13,451 nt of DNA from Spirochaetota bacterium (lineage in GTDB: Bacteria > Spirochaetota > Spirochaetia > Treponematales > UBA12059), in assembly GCA_022709445.1 (NCBI GenBank), contig JAKLIU010000027.1, positions 1 through 13,451 of the forward strand, written 5' to 3'. Position 1 is the first letter of the stretch, and every line of letters begins with the position of its first letter. Below, one piece after another: positions 1 through 8,046 of the stretch. The notes beneath the pieces are model-generated. The model searched no databases. It was not told the DNA's origin and saw only the letters and a program-made list of their open reading frames with translations. Position numbers and translations under genes: made by a program.

Positions 1-1311
1 ATCGAGCAGCGCAAGATCCGGGCCGATTTCGGCATCACCTACGATGCAGACGCCATGAAACTGGTGGACGACCTGGGCGAGTGGGACCTGCCGGTGGCTG
101 CCGTGGTCATCACGCGCTGGGAAGGCCAGTCCCAGGCCAGGGCCTTCAGGACCAAGCTGGAGAACCGGGGCGTCCGGGTCTACGCCCACGCCCCCACAGC
201 CGGGTATCCGGACGATCCGGAACTGATCGTCTCGGAGGCGGGCTTCGGGGCCAATCCCCGCATAGAGCTCAAGAAGCCCCTGGTGGTGGTGACCGGGCCC
301 GGTCCAGGCTCCGGCAAGATGGCCACCTGCCTGTCCCAGGTCTACCACGACCGGAAGCTCGGCCAGGCGGCCATGTACGCCAAGTTCGAGACTTTCCCCA
401 TCTGGAACCTGCCGCTGGACCATCCGGTCAACGTGGCCTACGAGGCCGCCACCCTGGACCTCGGGGACTTCAACCTGGTGGATCCCTTCCACCTGGAAGC
501 CCACGGGGAATCGGCCGTCAACTACAACCGCGACGTGGAATCCTTCCCCATCCTGGCGGCCATACTCGAGCGCATCACGGGCCACGGCGGCGCGTACCGC
601 TCGCCCACGGACATGGGGGTCAACCGGGCGGGCTTCGCGATCGTGGACGACGAGGCCGCCCGGGAGGCGGCCAGGCAGGAAACCGTGCGGCGCTACCTGC
701 GCTGCGCCTGCGAGTACGCCATGGGCGCCGCGAGCCGGGAGGCGCTGGACAAGGCCTCCGGCCTGCTTGCCGGCCTGGGGCTGGGACCCGAGCACCGGGC
801 CGTGGTCCCCGCTTCCCGGGAGGCCGCCGAGGCCGCCAGGCAGGCATCGCTCGCCTCCCCGGACTCCCCGGAGGCCAAGGGCGTGGACTCCGTCTGGTGC
901 GGCGCGGCCCTGGAGCTGGCCGACGGGCGCATCGTCACCGGCAAGAATTCCAAGCTCCTGCACGCGGCCACGGCAGCGGTGCTCAACGGGGTCAAGGCCC
1001 TGGCCGGGCTGCCGGACGGCATCCACCTCCTGTCGCCCATCGTGATCGAGTCCATAGCGCGCTTCAAGCACGACGTGCTGCGCCGGAGGAGCGCCAGCCT
1101 GGACGTGGACGAGGCCCTGATCGCCCTGTCCATCAGCGCGGCGCTCAATCCCATGGTGCAGGCCTGCCTGGACCGGCTGCCCGGGCTCAGGGACCGGCAG
1201 ATGCACCTGACCCACCTGCCCACCCCGGGGGACGAGGCCGGCCTCAGGAAGCTGGGCGTCGACCTGACCTCCGACCCGGTCTTCGCCTCCAAGCGCCTGT
1301 TCGTGGAGTAG
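1..1311 (+). CDS. DUF1846 family protein, 5'-truncated by window edge
   Basis: The frame is open from base 1 to a TAG at 1309-1311, giving 436 visible residues. The family is usually about 500 residues, so roughly 65-70 N-terminal residues lie outside the window; the ATG at 55 is internal, because the residues before it (KIRADFGITYDADAM) also match the family. I recognise DUF1846 from several conserved blocks: GQSQARAFRTKLENRGVRVY, a glycine-rich GPGPGSGK loop encoded at 295-318, KFETFPIWNLPLDHPVN, DPFHLEAHG, NYNRDVESFP and SPTDMGVNRAGF. Family members are soluble and have known structures but no firmly assigned reaction. The GPGPGSGK stretch resembles a P-loop, so nucleotide or phosphate binding is possible but unproven. 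No signal peptide or membrane segment is visible in the part seen. The gene has no evident link to the chemosensory operon downstream. Confidence 0.93.
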   Translation: MEQRKIRADFGITYDADAMKLVDDLGEWDLPVAAVVITRWEGQSQARAFRTKLENRGVRVYAHAPTAGYPDDPELIVSEAGFGANPRIELKKPLVVVTGPGPGSGKMATCLSQVYHDRKLGQAAMYAKFETFPIWNLPLDHPVNVAYEAATLDLGDFNLVDPFHLEAHGESAVNYNRDVESFPILAAILERITGHGGAYRSPTDMGVNRAGFAIVDDEAAREAARQETVRRYLRCACEYAMGAASREALDKASGLLAGLGLGPEHRAVVPASREAAEAARQASLASPDSPEAKGVDSVWCGAALELADGRIVTGKNSKLLHAATAAVLNGVKALAGLPDGIHLLSPIVIESIARFKHDVLRRRSASLDVDEALIALSISAALNPMVQACLDRLPGLRDRQMHLTHLPTPGDEAGLRKLGVDLTSDPVFASKRLFVE

Positions 1312-1324
1312 GCTCCCGCGGCCC

Positions 1325-1352
1325 TTGACTCCCGGCTCGCCAGGCATAGGCT
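1325..1352 (+). promoter_or_regulatory. possible weak sigma70-type promoter of the hybrid kinase gene
   Basis: TTGACT at 1325-1330 matches the -35 consensus at five of six bases. It is followed after 16 bases by TAGGCT at 1347-1352, which matches the -10 consensus at only three of six. A better -10-like hexamer, TGTAAT at 1352-1357, sits 21 bases from the -35, which is too far for a standard promoter. Its place in the gap between the DUF1846 stop and the kinase start makes it plausible. Readthrough from the DUF1846 gene is the alternative. Confidence 0.35.
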
Positions 1353-1357
1353 GTAAT

Positions 1358-1369
1358 CCGGGATCCCGG
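1358..1369. repeat. 12-bp perfect palindrome in the kinase gene leader
   Basis: CCGGGATCCCGG is a perfect inverted repeat with no spacer. It lies just after the putative promoter and about 15 bases before the kinase ribosome-binding site. It could be an operator-like site. It has no T-run after it, so it does not look like an intrinsic terminator. In GC-rich DNA such a palindrome can also occur by chance. Confidence 0.4.
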
Positions 1370-1383
1370 CGCGACGCGGAGGG

Positions 1384-1392
1384 GGAGGGGAG
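1384..1392 (+). promoter_or_regulatory. ribosome-binding site of the hybrid kinase gene
   Basis: A purine run, GGAGGGGAG, ends five bases before the ATG at 1398. It fixes the start of the kinase and puts the receiver signature (VDDE) 13 residues into the protein, as expected for a receiver domain. Confidence 0.75.
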
Positions 1393-1397
1393 CTTGC

Positions 1398-3740
1398 ATG
1401 CCCGAAATAAACGACACGACCATCCTGCTCGTGGATGACGAGCCCGTGATCGCCCTGGCCCAGAAGGCCGCCCTGGAGCGGCACGGCTACCGCGTGCTGC
1501 TCGCCCACGACGGGGAGGGCGCCGTGGCCTCTGTCCAGGGAGACCCGGCCCCCGACCTGGTGCTCATGGACCTGCACCTGGGCGACGGCATGGACGGCTA
1601 CGAGGCGGCGAGACGGGTCCTCGAGCGGCGGGAGCTGCCGGTCGTGTACCTGACCGCCCATGAGGAGCGAGCGGGCGCCGGGGAAGCCGGTCCCGTGCCT
1701 TCCTACGGCTACGTGCTCAAGGGAAGCGGCGACGCCGTGCTCATGCAGACCATCCGCCTGGCGCTCGGGCTGCACGCGGAGCGCACGGCCCTCAGGGAAC
1801 AGCGGGAGCTCCTGGACCGGGAACGCGCGCGCACCGAGGAAGGGGAGCGCCGCTACCGCTCCCTGTTCGAGGCCATGCACGACGGCATCTGCCTGCACGA
1901 GCTCATCCGCGATCCATCCGGCGCGGCGGTGGACTACCGCATCCTGGACGTGAACGGGCGCTACGAGTCGATCACCGGGATCCCACGCGCCAAGGCGGTC
2001 GGCAGCCTGGCCTCCGGCATGTACGGCACCGGCACCCCGCCGTTCTTCGACACCTACCTGCGGGTCGCGGAGGGCGGGGTGCCGGTGACCTTCGAGGCGT
2101 ACTTCCCGCCCATGGACAAGCACTTCGCCATCTCCGTGTTCAGCCCGGCCAGGGACCGGTTCGCCACGGTCTTCCAGGACATCACGGAGCGCAGGAGGGC
2201 GGAGGAAGCGCTCAGGCTGAGCGAGGAGCGGCACCGCCGCCTCTTCGAGACCTCGGCGCAGGGAATCGTGTACCAGGCGGCCGACGACTCCATCCAGATG
2301 GCCAACCCCGCGGCCGAGCGCATACTGGGCATGAGCGCTGACCAGCTCACGGGAAAAACTTCCCTGGATCCCGCCTGGCGGGCGGTGCGGGAGGACGGCA
2401 GCGACCTGCCCGGGAGCGAGCACCCGTCCATGGTGGCCATGCGGACGGGCAAGCCCGTCGGCCCCTCTGTGATGGGCGTGCACAGCCCGCTGAAACGGGG
2501 AGTGACCTGGATATCCGTCACGGCGACACCGATGTTCCGCCCCGGGGAGGACCGGCCCTGCGAGGTCTACGCCATCTTCGACGACATCACCGAGCGTCGG
2601 GCGCGGGAGACCGAGAAGCGATCGGACGCGGCCAGGCTGGAAGGGCTCCTGCGCATCAACCAGTACGAGGCCGGCAGCGTCAAGGAACTGCTGGACTACG
2701 CCCTGGACGAGGTGATCCGCCTGACCGACAGCCGCATCGGCTACATCTACCGGTACGACGACGCGCTCCGCGAGTTCACCCTGAACACCTGGTCCGCCGA
2801 GGTGATGCCGCAGTGTTCCGTGGTCGGCGCGCCCACCGTCTACCAGCTGGACAAGACCGGCATCTGGGGCGAGGCGGTGAGACAGGGCAGGCCCATCGTC
2901 ATCAACGATTTCCGGAAGCCCGATCCGCTCAAGAAGGGCCTGCCGGAGGGGCACGTGCCGCTCGAGCGCTTCCTCACCATACCGGTCCATTCCGGGGGTA
3001 GGATCGTCGCCGTCACCGGAGTGGCCAACAAGGCCGACGAGTACACCGACACGGACGTGGTGCAGCTCAGGCTCATGATGGAGGCCGTCTGGAAGCTCGT
3101 GCAGAAGAAGGAAGCGGAGGACAGGGTCTGCGCCCTCCTGGCGGAGAAGGAACTCCTGCTCCGGGAGACGCACCACCGCATCAAGAACAACCTGGGCGTG
3201 GTGTTCAACCTGCTCAGCCTGCAGTCCTGCATGCGGGAGGACGACCCGGTCCGCGAGGTGCTGGACGGGGCCGCCGCGCGCGTCCGCGGCATGAGCCTGC
3301 TCTACGACAAGCTCTACCGCCCCGGCGAGGTGCACGGGACGGGCCTCGGTTCCTGGCTGCCATCGCTGGTGGGCGAGATGGTCGGCGTCTTCGCGGCCAC
3401 CCCGCCCATCCGCACCGAGCTGGACATAGAGGACTTCCCGGTGCACGAGCGCGCCGTCTCGCCCATCGGCATCATCGTCAACGAGCTGGTCACCAACTCC
3501 GTCAAGTACGCGTTTCCCGGCAGGACGGACCGCCTGGTCAGGCTGAAGGCCCGGCTGTCAGGCGGCATGGCCCGGCTGGAGTATTCCGACAACGGTCCGG
3601 GCCTGCCGGAGAACCACGGGGCCGAGGGCTCCAAGGGCTTCGGGATGCTCCTGGTTGGCATGCTGGCCGAGCAGCTGGGAGGCGCCATGAGCGTCGAGCG
3701 GGACGGGGGGACCGCCATCGTCATATCCTTCCCCGCCTGA
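1398..3740 (+). CDS. Soluble hybrid sensor histidine kinase REC-PAS-PAS-GAF-HisKA_2-HATPase
   Basis: This 780-residue protein has no membrane segment or signal peptide and should be cytoplasmic. Domains in order: a receiver at 1-125 with acidic pocket D13/D14, phospho-acceptor D58, T86 and K108; a charged linker helix at 125-150; PAS at about 150-265; PAS at about 275-400, each followed by the usual DITER linker; a GAF (GAF_2-like) at about 418-570; a HisKA_2 phosphotransfer segment with ETHHRIKNNL (H592/H593); and a HATPase with NELVTNSVKYAF (N695, N700), DNGPGL at 731-736 and KGFGMLL at 746-752, ending GTAIVISFPA. HisKA_2 kinases autophosphorylate on a histidine in this box and often pass phosphate to stand-alone or unusual regulators. 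The N-terminal receiver may take a signal from another kinase or be the first acceptor. No partner regulator is adjacent on the same strand. The gene converges on the chemosensory operon, so cross-talk is possible but unproven. Confidence 0.93.
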   Translation: MPEINDTTILLVDDEPVIALAQKAALERHGYRVLLAHDGEGAVASVQGDPAPDLVLMDLHLGDGMDGYEAARRVLERRELPVVYLTAHEERAGAGEAGPVPSYGYVLKGSGDAVLMQTIRLALGLHAERTALREQRELLDRERARTEEGERRYRSLFEAMHDGICLHELIRDPSGAAVDYRILDVNGRYESITGIPRAKAVGSLASGMYGTGTPPFFDTYLRVAEGGVPVTFEAYFPPMDKHFAISVFSPARDRFATVFQDITERRRAEEALRLSEERHRRLFETSAQGIVYQAADDSIQMANPAAERILGMSADQLTGKTSLDPAWRAVREDGSDLPGSEHPSMVAMRTGKPVGPSVMGVHSPLKRGVTWISVTATPMFRPGEDRPCEVYAIFDDITERRARETEKRSDAARLEGLLRINQYEAGSVKELLDYALDEVIRLTDSRIGYIYRYDDALREFTLNTWSAEVMPQCSVVGAPTVYQLDKTGIWGEAVRQGRPIVINDFRKPDPLKKGLPEGHVPLERFLTIPVHSGGRIVAVTGVANKADEYTDTDVVQLRLMMEAVWKLVQKKEAEDRVCALLAEKELLLRETHHRIKNNLGVVFNLLSLQSCMREDDPVREVLDGAAARVRGMSLLYDKLYRPGEVHGTGLGSWLPSLVGEMVGVFAATPPIRTELDIEDFPVHERAVSPIGIIVNELVTNSVKYAFPGRTDRLVRLKARLSGGMARLEYSDNGPGLPENHGAEGSKGFGMLLVGMLAEQLGGAMSVERDGGTAIVISFPA

Positions 3741-3761
3741 TCCCGCCCGGCGGCGCGCCCG

Positions 3762-5636
3762 TCACTTGGTCAGGTAGCGCTGCACCAGGTCCCAGTCGTC
3801 GGGCGGGGGAGTCCGCTGGAAATCCTCGCAGCGCTTGCGGTACATGCGGCAGACCGGATCCCAGGGCTTGGTCGCCAGCACCTGTCCGAAGTACTCCCCG
3901 GCGGTTTTCCAGTTCCTGAGCCGGTACATGGACAGGCCCTTGCGGTACAGGTCGGATTCGGCGGGCTCCAGCCAGCCCGAATCCCGGTCTTCCACCATGA
4001 ATATGCGCGTGGGCTCTTCCTTGCCCTTCACGATCACTTCCTCGATCTCGCGCATCCGGAAATGCGGATGTTCCTCCCGCTGGGCGGCCATCTCCTGCAC
4101 CACGCGCTCGGACACTATGATGCGCACGCCGTACTGCTTGGACAGGCCCTCCAGCCGCGAGGCCAGGTTGACGCTGTCGCCTATCACCGTGTAGTCGAAT
4201 TTGGCGGATGATCCGATGGTGCCGACGATCGCGTCCCCCACGTGCACGCCTATGCCCATGTTGAGGCCCTCGGGCGGCAGCCGTATCCCGGTGGTGTCGA
4301 AGGCGGCCAGCGCCCGGGACATGGCCAGCGCGGTCTCCACGGCCCGCCGGGCGTTGTCCGGCCAGCTCTTGGGCGCGCCGAACACCGCCAGGATCGCGTC
4401 CCCGATGAACTTGTCCACCATGCCGCCGTGCGCGGTGATCTGGTCGCACATGGTCTCCAGGTAGCGGTTCAGGAAGGACACCACCACCTCCGGCGGGTTG
4501 ACTTCCGTCAGCGTGGTGAAGGACCGTATGTCGGTGAAGACGATGGCCAGCTCGCGCTTCTCCCCCGCCAGCATGGACGCGCGGCTCTTGCGGGTGACGA
4601 GGTCGTTGATGATCTCCTGGGGCACGAACTTGGAGAACACGTTGCGTATCTCGCGCTCCATGGTGGCCACCTGCTTGAAGAGCATGGCGTTGTGGATGAT
4701 CACCCCGGCTTCGGCGGTGAAGGCCGCTATTCCCTCCACGATGGATTCCGAGAAGTAGTTGTTCTTGAGGTGCGCGACGTGGAGGCTGCCGATCAGCTCG
4801 TCGCCGGAGCCCTTGATGGGAACGGCGTGGTAGGAGCAGAGCTGCTCCCGCTCGAGCCGGATCTTGGTCCAGTCCGCGCGCTGCTCGGTGTTGAAGTACT
4901 GCGGTTCCGCCAGGCGCTGGCTGTTGCGGTCGAAGTGGCCGTAGAAGTCCTCGAGCGCGACGGACAGGAAGTCGTCGGCCATCTCCTTGTTCACGCAGTC
5001 CATGGGGTAGACGAAGGGCAGGGTCTCCCTGCCGAACCTGAGGATGATGCCGCCGACGTGGCGCTCGCAGGCCAGGTCCAGGAGCTCCAGCACGCGCAGC
5101 ACCGTGCCGGACAGCGAGGACAGGCTCCTGCCCGCGTCCGCGAGCTGGTTCATGATGGTCGAGCGGAACAGCTCCTTGTCCAGCATGTTGGACAGGGCCT
5201 CGGAGATGGATGCCCGGTCCAGGTTGCGGCCGTCCTCCCTGATGGCCGCCAGGTCCGGCGCATCGTGGGCGATGTGCGCTCGCACCGTCTCCACCAGCGG
5301 GCCTATCTGCGCGTAGTCCTTGACCACGAACGCGCAGGCCCCGGAGTTGTAGGACCAGAAGCGGTCCTTGTCCTCCGAGCTGGCCGTGTGCATGATGATG
5401 GGGATGTCCCGGACTCCGCGCCGCGCCTTGAGGAGGCGGCTGGCCTGGTAGCCCTTGAGCAGGGGCATGTCGATGTCCATGACGATGATGTCCGGGATCG
5501 TGCGGTAGCAGCTCTCGATGGCCTCGTAGCCGTCCCTGGCGCGCTCGACCTCGAAGCCGGCTTCCTCCAGCGCCTCCCCGACCATGCCGGCGACCAGGTC
5601 GGAATCGTCGACCAGGAGTATCGTCTTGCCGTTCAT
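3762..5636 (-). CDS. Response regulator with class III adenylate cyclase output (REC-GAF-cyclase)
   Basis: This 624-residue cytoplasmic protein has a receiver at 1-125 (D10/D11, phospho-acceptor D54, T84, K106), a GAF-like region at about 145-320, a short coupling helix, and a class III nucleotide cyclase domain at about 358-545. The two metal-binding aspartates are D369 (VFTDIRSFT) and D413 (DKFIGDAILAVFG). K409 and T483 (DYTVIGDSVN) occupy the purine-specifying positions in the pattern of bacterial adenylate cyclases; N490 and R494 are the transition-state residues. All catalytic positions are intact, so cAMP synthesis from ATP is expected. The tail (about 560-624) has one TPR-like helix pair and the PPPDDWD motif found at the end of many cyclases of this type. 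Its ATG overlaps the cheA stop codon (ATGA), which couples their translation. I infer that CheA phosphorylates its receiver and so controls cAMP. Guanylate cyclase activity is unlikely from the residues seen. Confidence 0.93.
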   Translation of the reverse strand: MNGKTILLVDDSDLVAGMVGEALEEAGFEVERARDGYEAIESCYRTIPDIIVMDIDMPLLKGYQASRLLKARRGVRDIPIIMHTASSEDKDRFWSYNSGACAFVVKDYAQIGPLVETVRAHIAHDAPDLAAIREDGRNLDRASISEALSNMLDKELFRSTIMNQLADAGRSLSSLSGTVLRVLELLDLACERHVGGIILRFGRETLPFVYPMDCVNKEMADDFLSVALEDFYGHFDRNSQRLAEPQYFNTEQRADWTKIRLEREQLCSYHAVPIKGSGDELIGSLHVAHLKNNYFSESIVEGIAAFTAEAGVIIHNAMLFKQVATMEREIRNVFSKFVPQEIINDLVTRKSRASMLAGEKRELAIVFTDIRSFTTLTEVNPPEVVVSFLNRYLETMCDQITAHGGMVDKFIGDAILAVFGAPKSWPDNARRAVETALAMSRALAAFDTTGIRLPPEGLNMGIGVHVGDAIVGTIGSSAKFDYTVIGDSVNLASRLEGLSKQYGVRIIVSERVVQEMAAQREEHPHFRMREIEEVIVKGKEEPTRIFMVEDRDSGWLEPAESDLYRKGLSMYRLRNWKTAGEYFGQVLATKPWDPVCRMYRKRCEDFQRTPPPDDWDLVQRYLTK

Positions 5637-7978
5637 GCGCCCTTCCCGTCCCGCGCGAGGAGTTCGCGCGCCGCGCTGACCAGGTTGTCCTGCTCGAAGC
5701 TCGACTTGAGTATGTAGCGGTCGACGCCCAGCGAGGCCGCCTTGTCGCGGGTGGCCTCGTCGTCCACCGTGGTGATGATGATCACGGGCAGCCGCTTGAG
5801 CGCCTCGTCGTTCCGGATGTTCTCCAGCAGCTTGAGCCCGTCCATGCGCGGCATGTTGAGGTCCGACACGATGAGGTCCACGCTGGTGCCGTGCAGCTTC
5901 TCCAGGGCGTCCAGCCCGTCGATCGCGCCGAGGGTCTCGTAGCCTTCCAGCCCGAGCATGGACAGGACGATCTCGCGCGTGCTGATGGAATCGTCAGCCA
6001 CCAGGACCACGGGCCGCTCCTGGCCACCGGCCGCGATGAAGCGCCGGTGGGTGTCCATGACGCGCACCGAGCGCAGGCGCTCCAGCACGGCCCACATGTT
6101 CAGGATGGGTATGATGTTGAAGGACGGGTCGAACACAACGCCCTGCACCAGGCCGTTGCGCCTGAGCCCGGGCGGGAGCGCCTGGTACACCAGCGAATCG
6201 TAGCCCAGGATGCGCTCCACCGCGATGCCCACGGTCTCCGCCGGCCCGCGCACCAGCAGCACCGGGAGCCGCCTGCCCGAGCGCTCCTGCACATCGGCCT
6301 GCAGGCCCAGGGCAAGGTCAGCCAGCGGGATGTTGACCCCGTCGAGGTTGAACATCTCCTTCTGCCTGACGCGGAAGCAGTCCGCCGGATCGATGAGGAG
6401 CGTGCGGGTGATGGCCGGGGCGGGTATGAAGTACTTCCTGCCCGCGCACTGGACGAACATTCCGTCCATGGTGGAGGCCGAGACCGGCAACAGCAGTGTG
6501 AAGCGGCATCCGGCCCCGGGGGCCGACTCCAGCTGGATCTGGCCCTTGGCCGATTCCACGTTGGTCTTGACTATGTCCAGCCCGATGCCGCGTCCGGAGA
6601 GGGTGCTGCTGACGCCGCGGGTGGTGAAGCCGGGGCGGAACAGGAAGTGCACCAGGTCCTCCCGGTCCATCTGCCTGATGTCGGGCTCCTGGTCCGGCCA
6701 CAGGGAGACGGCCTTGGCCCGGATCGCGTCGTAATCAAGGCCCGCCCCGTCGTCGGAAACGGTCACCGAGATCCGGTTGCCTTCCGTCCGGCACTCGATC
6801 CCGATGGTGCCGCGGCGCTTCTTCCCTTCCCGCTCACGCAGGTCCGGCGCCTCGATGCCGTGGTCGATGGCGTTCCTGACCAGGTGGATCAGCGGGTCGG
6901 AGAGCTTGGCCAGCACCGTCCGGTCCAGGCGCACCCCGTCCCCGTTTATGACGATGCACACGTCCTTGCCGAGGGCCGATGCCGTCTCTTCCACCATGCG
7001 CGGGAAGCGGTCCAGGATCATGGACAGCGGGAGCATGCGCATGCCTATCACGGTCTCCCGGAGTTCCTGCATGCCGTGGTCGATCTCGAAAAGCTGTTCC
7101 GTGTGCTGGGCGTTGAAGGCGCGTATCGAGCGGGCTATCGCCGAGAGTTCCTTGCGCAGGGCCTTGAGGTCGGTGGCCGAGCGCCAGGACTGGCCCAGGC
7201 GCTTCTCGATGCCGTCCAGGAGGTCGGAGGCGGAGCGCAGCCTGAGCTGGCGTATGGTCAGGGTGTTGACCAGCGTTATGGACCGGTCTATGGCGCCGGA
7301 GTCCACCCGGATGGTGGAGTCCAGCCTGCCGGACCCCCCGGCCGCGCCGTCATCCGCGTCGCTCGCGGATGCCTGCTCGGGACCGGCCGGCCGGGCGGAT
7401 GCGCCGCCCCGGGCGGAAGCGGCCGTGCCGCCGCGACGGATCGGTCCGGACGCCGCCGGGAGGGTCGTCCCGGAGTCAGCCGTCCCCGGGGACGGCGTCC
7501 CGGGGGACGGCGTCCCGGGGGACGGCACGTCGGCGACGCCGGCCGCTTCGGCCGGTTCCGCGGGCGCGAGGGAGGACAGGTCGAAGGGCTCGTTGGCTCC
7601 CAGGCGCTCGCAGGCCGCCAGGAGGGTATCCAGGGAGGGAACCGAGTCGCCCTCGCCGCGTTCCACGGAATCGGCCGACGCGCGGAGCCGGTCGGCGACG
7701 ATGAAGAAGAAACGCACCAGCCGCGCGTCCACGGCGTAGCGGCCGTCCCTCACTCCCTTGAACACGGTCTCGGTCCCGTGCACCGCCTTCTCCATGGAGG
7801 TGAACTGGAGCATGCGGGTCGAGCCTTTCATGGTGTGCAGGGTCCGCAGGAGCGTGGCCAGGGCGTCCGCGTTGTCCCGGTCGTTCTTGAGGAGGATGAT
7901 CTGGTTCTCCGCGGCCAGCAGGTTCTCCCGGAACTCGTCCAGGAACAGCCGCAGGAATTTTTCCTTAGAGATCGCCAT
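5633..7978 (-). CDS. cheA: Chemotaxis-type histidine kinase CheA with C-terminal receiver domain
   Basis: I place the start at the ATG at 7976-7978, preceded by a strong GGGAGGG site, giving 781 residues; a longer reading from further upstream would run into cheR and adds an unrelated Arg/Pro/Gly-rich stretch. Domains: Hpt (P1) at 1-125 with TLHTMKGSTRM (phosphorylated H48); a low-complexity Ala/Pro/Gly/Ser linker at 135-220 where P2 would normally sit, holding three PSPGT repeats (152-166); dimerisation P3 at about 225-320; HATPase P4 with HLVRNAIDHGIE (N369), SDDGAGL (408-414), FTTRGVS and SGRGIGLDIVK; a CheW-like P5 at about 500-640; and a receiver at 655-781 (D662/D663, phospho-acceptor D706, T736/T737, K758). 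The kinase should work on CheW-linked receptors and pass phosphate to CheB, to its own receiver and to the cyclase encoded next. The missing P2 means partners must dock elsewhere. The fused receiver may be a phosphate sink or an output. Confidence 0.95.
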   Translation of the reverse strand: MAISKEKFLRLFLDEFRENLLAAENQIILLKNDRDNADALATLLRTLHTMKGSTRMLQFTSMEKAVHGTETVFKGVRDGRYAVDARLVRFFFIVADRLRASADSVERGEGDSVPSLDTLLAACERLGANEPFDLSSLAPAEPAEAAGVADVPSPGTPSPGTPSPGTADSGTTLPAASGPIRRGGTAASARGGASARPAGPEQASASDADDGAAGGSGRLDSTIRVDSGAIDRSITLVNTLTIRQLRLRSASDLLDGIEKRLGQSWRSATDLKALRKELSAIARSIRAFNAQHTEQLFEIDHGMQELRETVIGMRMLPLSMILDRFPRMVEETASALGKDVCIVINGDGVRLDRTVLAKLSDPLIHLVRNAIDHGIEAPDLREREGKKRRGTIGIECRTEGNRISVTVSDDGAGLDYDAIRAKAVSLWPDQEPDIRQMDREDLVHFLFRPGFTTRGVSSTLSGRGIGLDIVKTNVESAKGQIQLESAPGAGCRFTLLLPVSASTMDGMFVQCAGRKYFIPAPAITRTLLIDPADCFRVRQKEMFNLDGVNIPLADLALGLQADVQERSGRRLPVLLVRGPAETVGIAVERILGYDSLVYQALPPGLRRNGLVQGVVFDPSFNIIPILNMWAVLERLRSVRVMDTHRRFIAAGGQERPVVLVADDSISTREIVLSMLGLEGYETLGAIDGLDALEKLHGTSVDLIVSDLNMPRMDGLKLLENIRNDEALKRLPVIIITTVDDEATRDKAASLGVDRYILKSSFEQDNLVSAARELLARDGKGA
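7481..7525 (-). repeat. Three tandem 15-bp repeats in the cheA linker (PSPGT x3)
   Basis: Three consecutive 15-base units at 7481-7495, 7496-7510 and 7511-7525 differ by a single base in the first unit. They encode PSPGT three times in the flexible linker between the Hpt and dimerisation domains. Each unit is nearly palindromic (CGTCCC followed by GGGACG), so the DNA or RNA can form hairpins. The length is a multiple of three, so copy-number change would lengthen or shorten the linker without breaking the frame. Confidence 0.9.
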
Positions 7979-7981
7979 GGT

Positions 7982-7988
7982 CCCTCCC
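7982..7988 (-). promoter_or_regulatory. ribosome-binding site deciding the cheA start
   Basis: On the minus strand GGGAGGG ends three bases before the ATG at 7978 (the GGAGG core is four bases away). This strong site supports the 781-residue CheA over a 64-residue-longer reading. Confidence 0.75.
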
Positions 7989-8005
7989 TGTGCCAGGCCG
8001 CGGGA

Positions 8006-8022
8006 CGGGACGCGGGGTCCCG
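8006..8022 (-). other. Intercistronic hairpin between cheR and cheA
   Basis: The only sizeable gap in the operon (7979-8046) contains an inverted repeat with a 6-base GC-rich stem (CGGGAC pairing with GTCCCG) and a 5-base loop, about 17 bases before the cheA ribosome-binding site. There is no T-run after it, so it is not a standard terminator. It may stabilise or process the transcript, or tune CheA synthesis relative to the upstream genes. This role is inferred from the fold only. Confidence 0.45.
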
Positions 8023-8046
8023 GCTGCGGCCGCGATACGGTCTCCG

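Noticed and set aside
1358..1369. Intrinsic terminator of the DUF1846 gene
   Set aside because: The palindrome has no loop and no following T-run, so it does not fit a Rho-independent terminator.
693..3446. Very long minus-strand open frame opposite the DUF1846 and kinase genes
   Set aside because: It is the antisense reading of two clearly recognised genes, runs across their boundary, is rich in His, Arg, Gly and Val, and shows no domain signature. GC-rich DNA routinely leaves such frames open.
3741..3761. Bidirectional terminator between the convergent kinase and cyclase genes
   Set aside because: The 21 bases contain a GGCGCGCC palindrome but no stable stem-loop with a T-run in either direction; termination may happen within the coding ends or be Rho-dependent.
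4242..5717. Plus-strand open frame opposite the cyclase gene
   Set aside because: Antisense shadow with low-complexity composition; the opposite strand encodes intact receiver and cyclase catalytic motifs.
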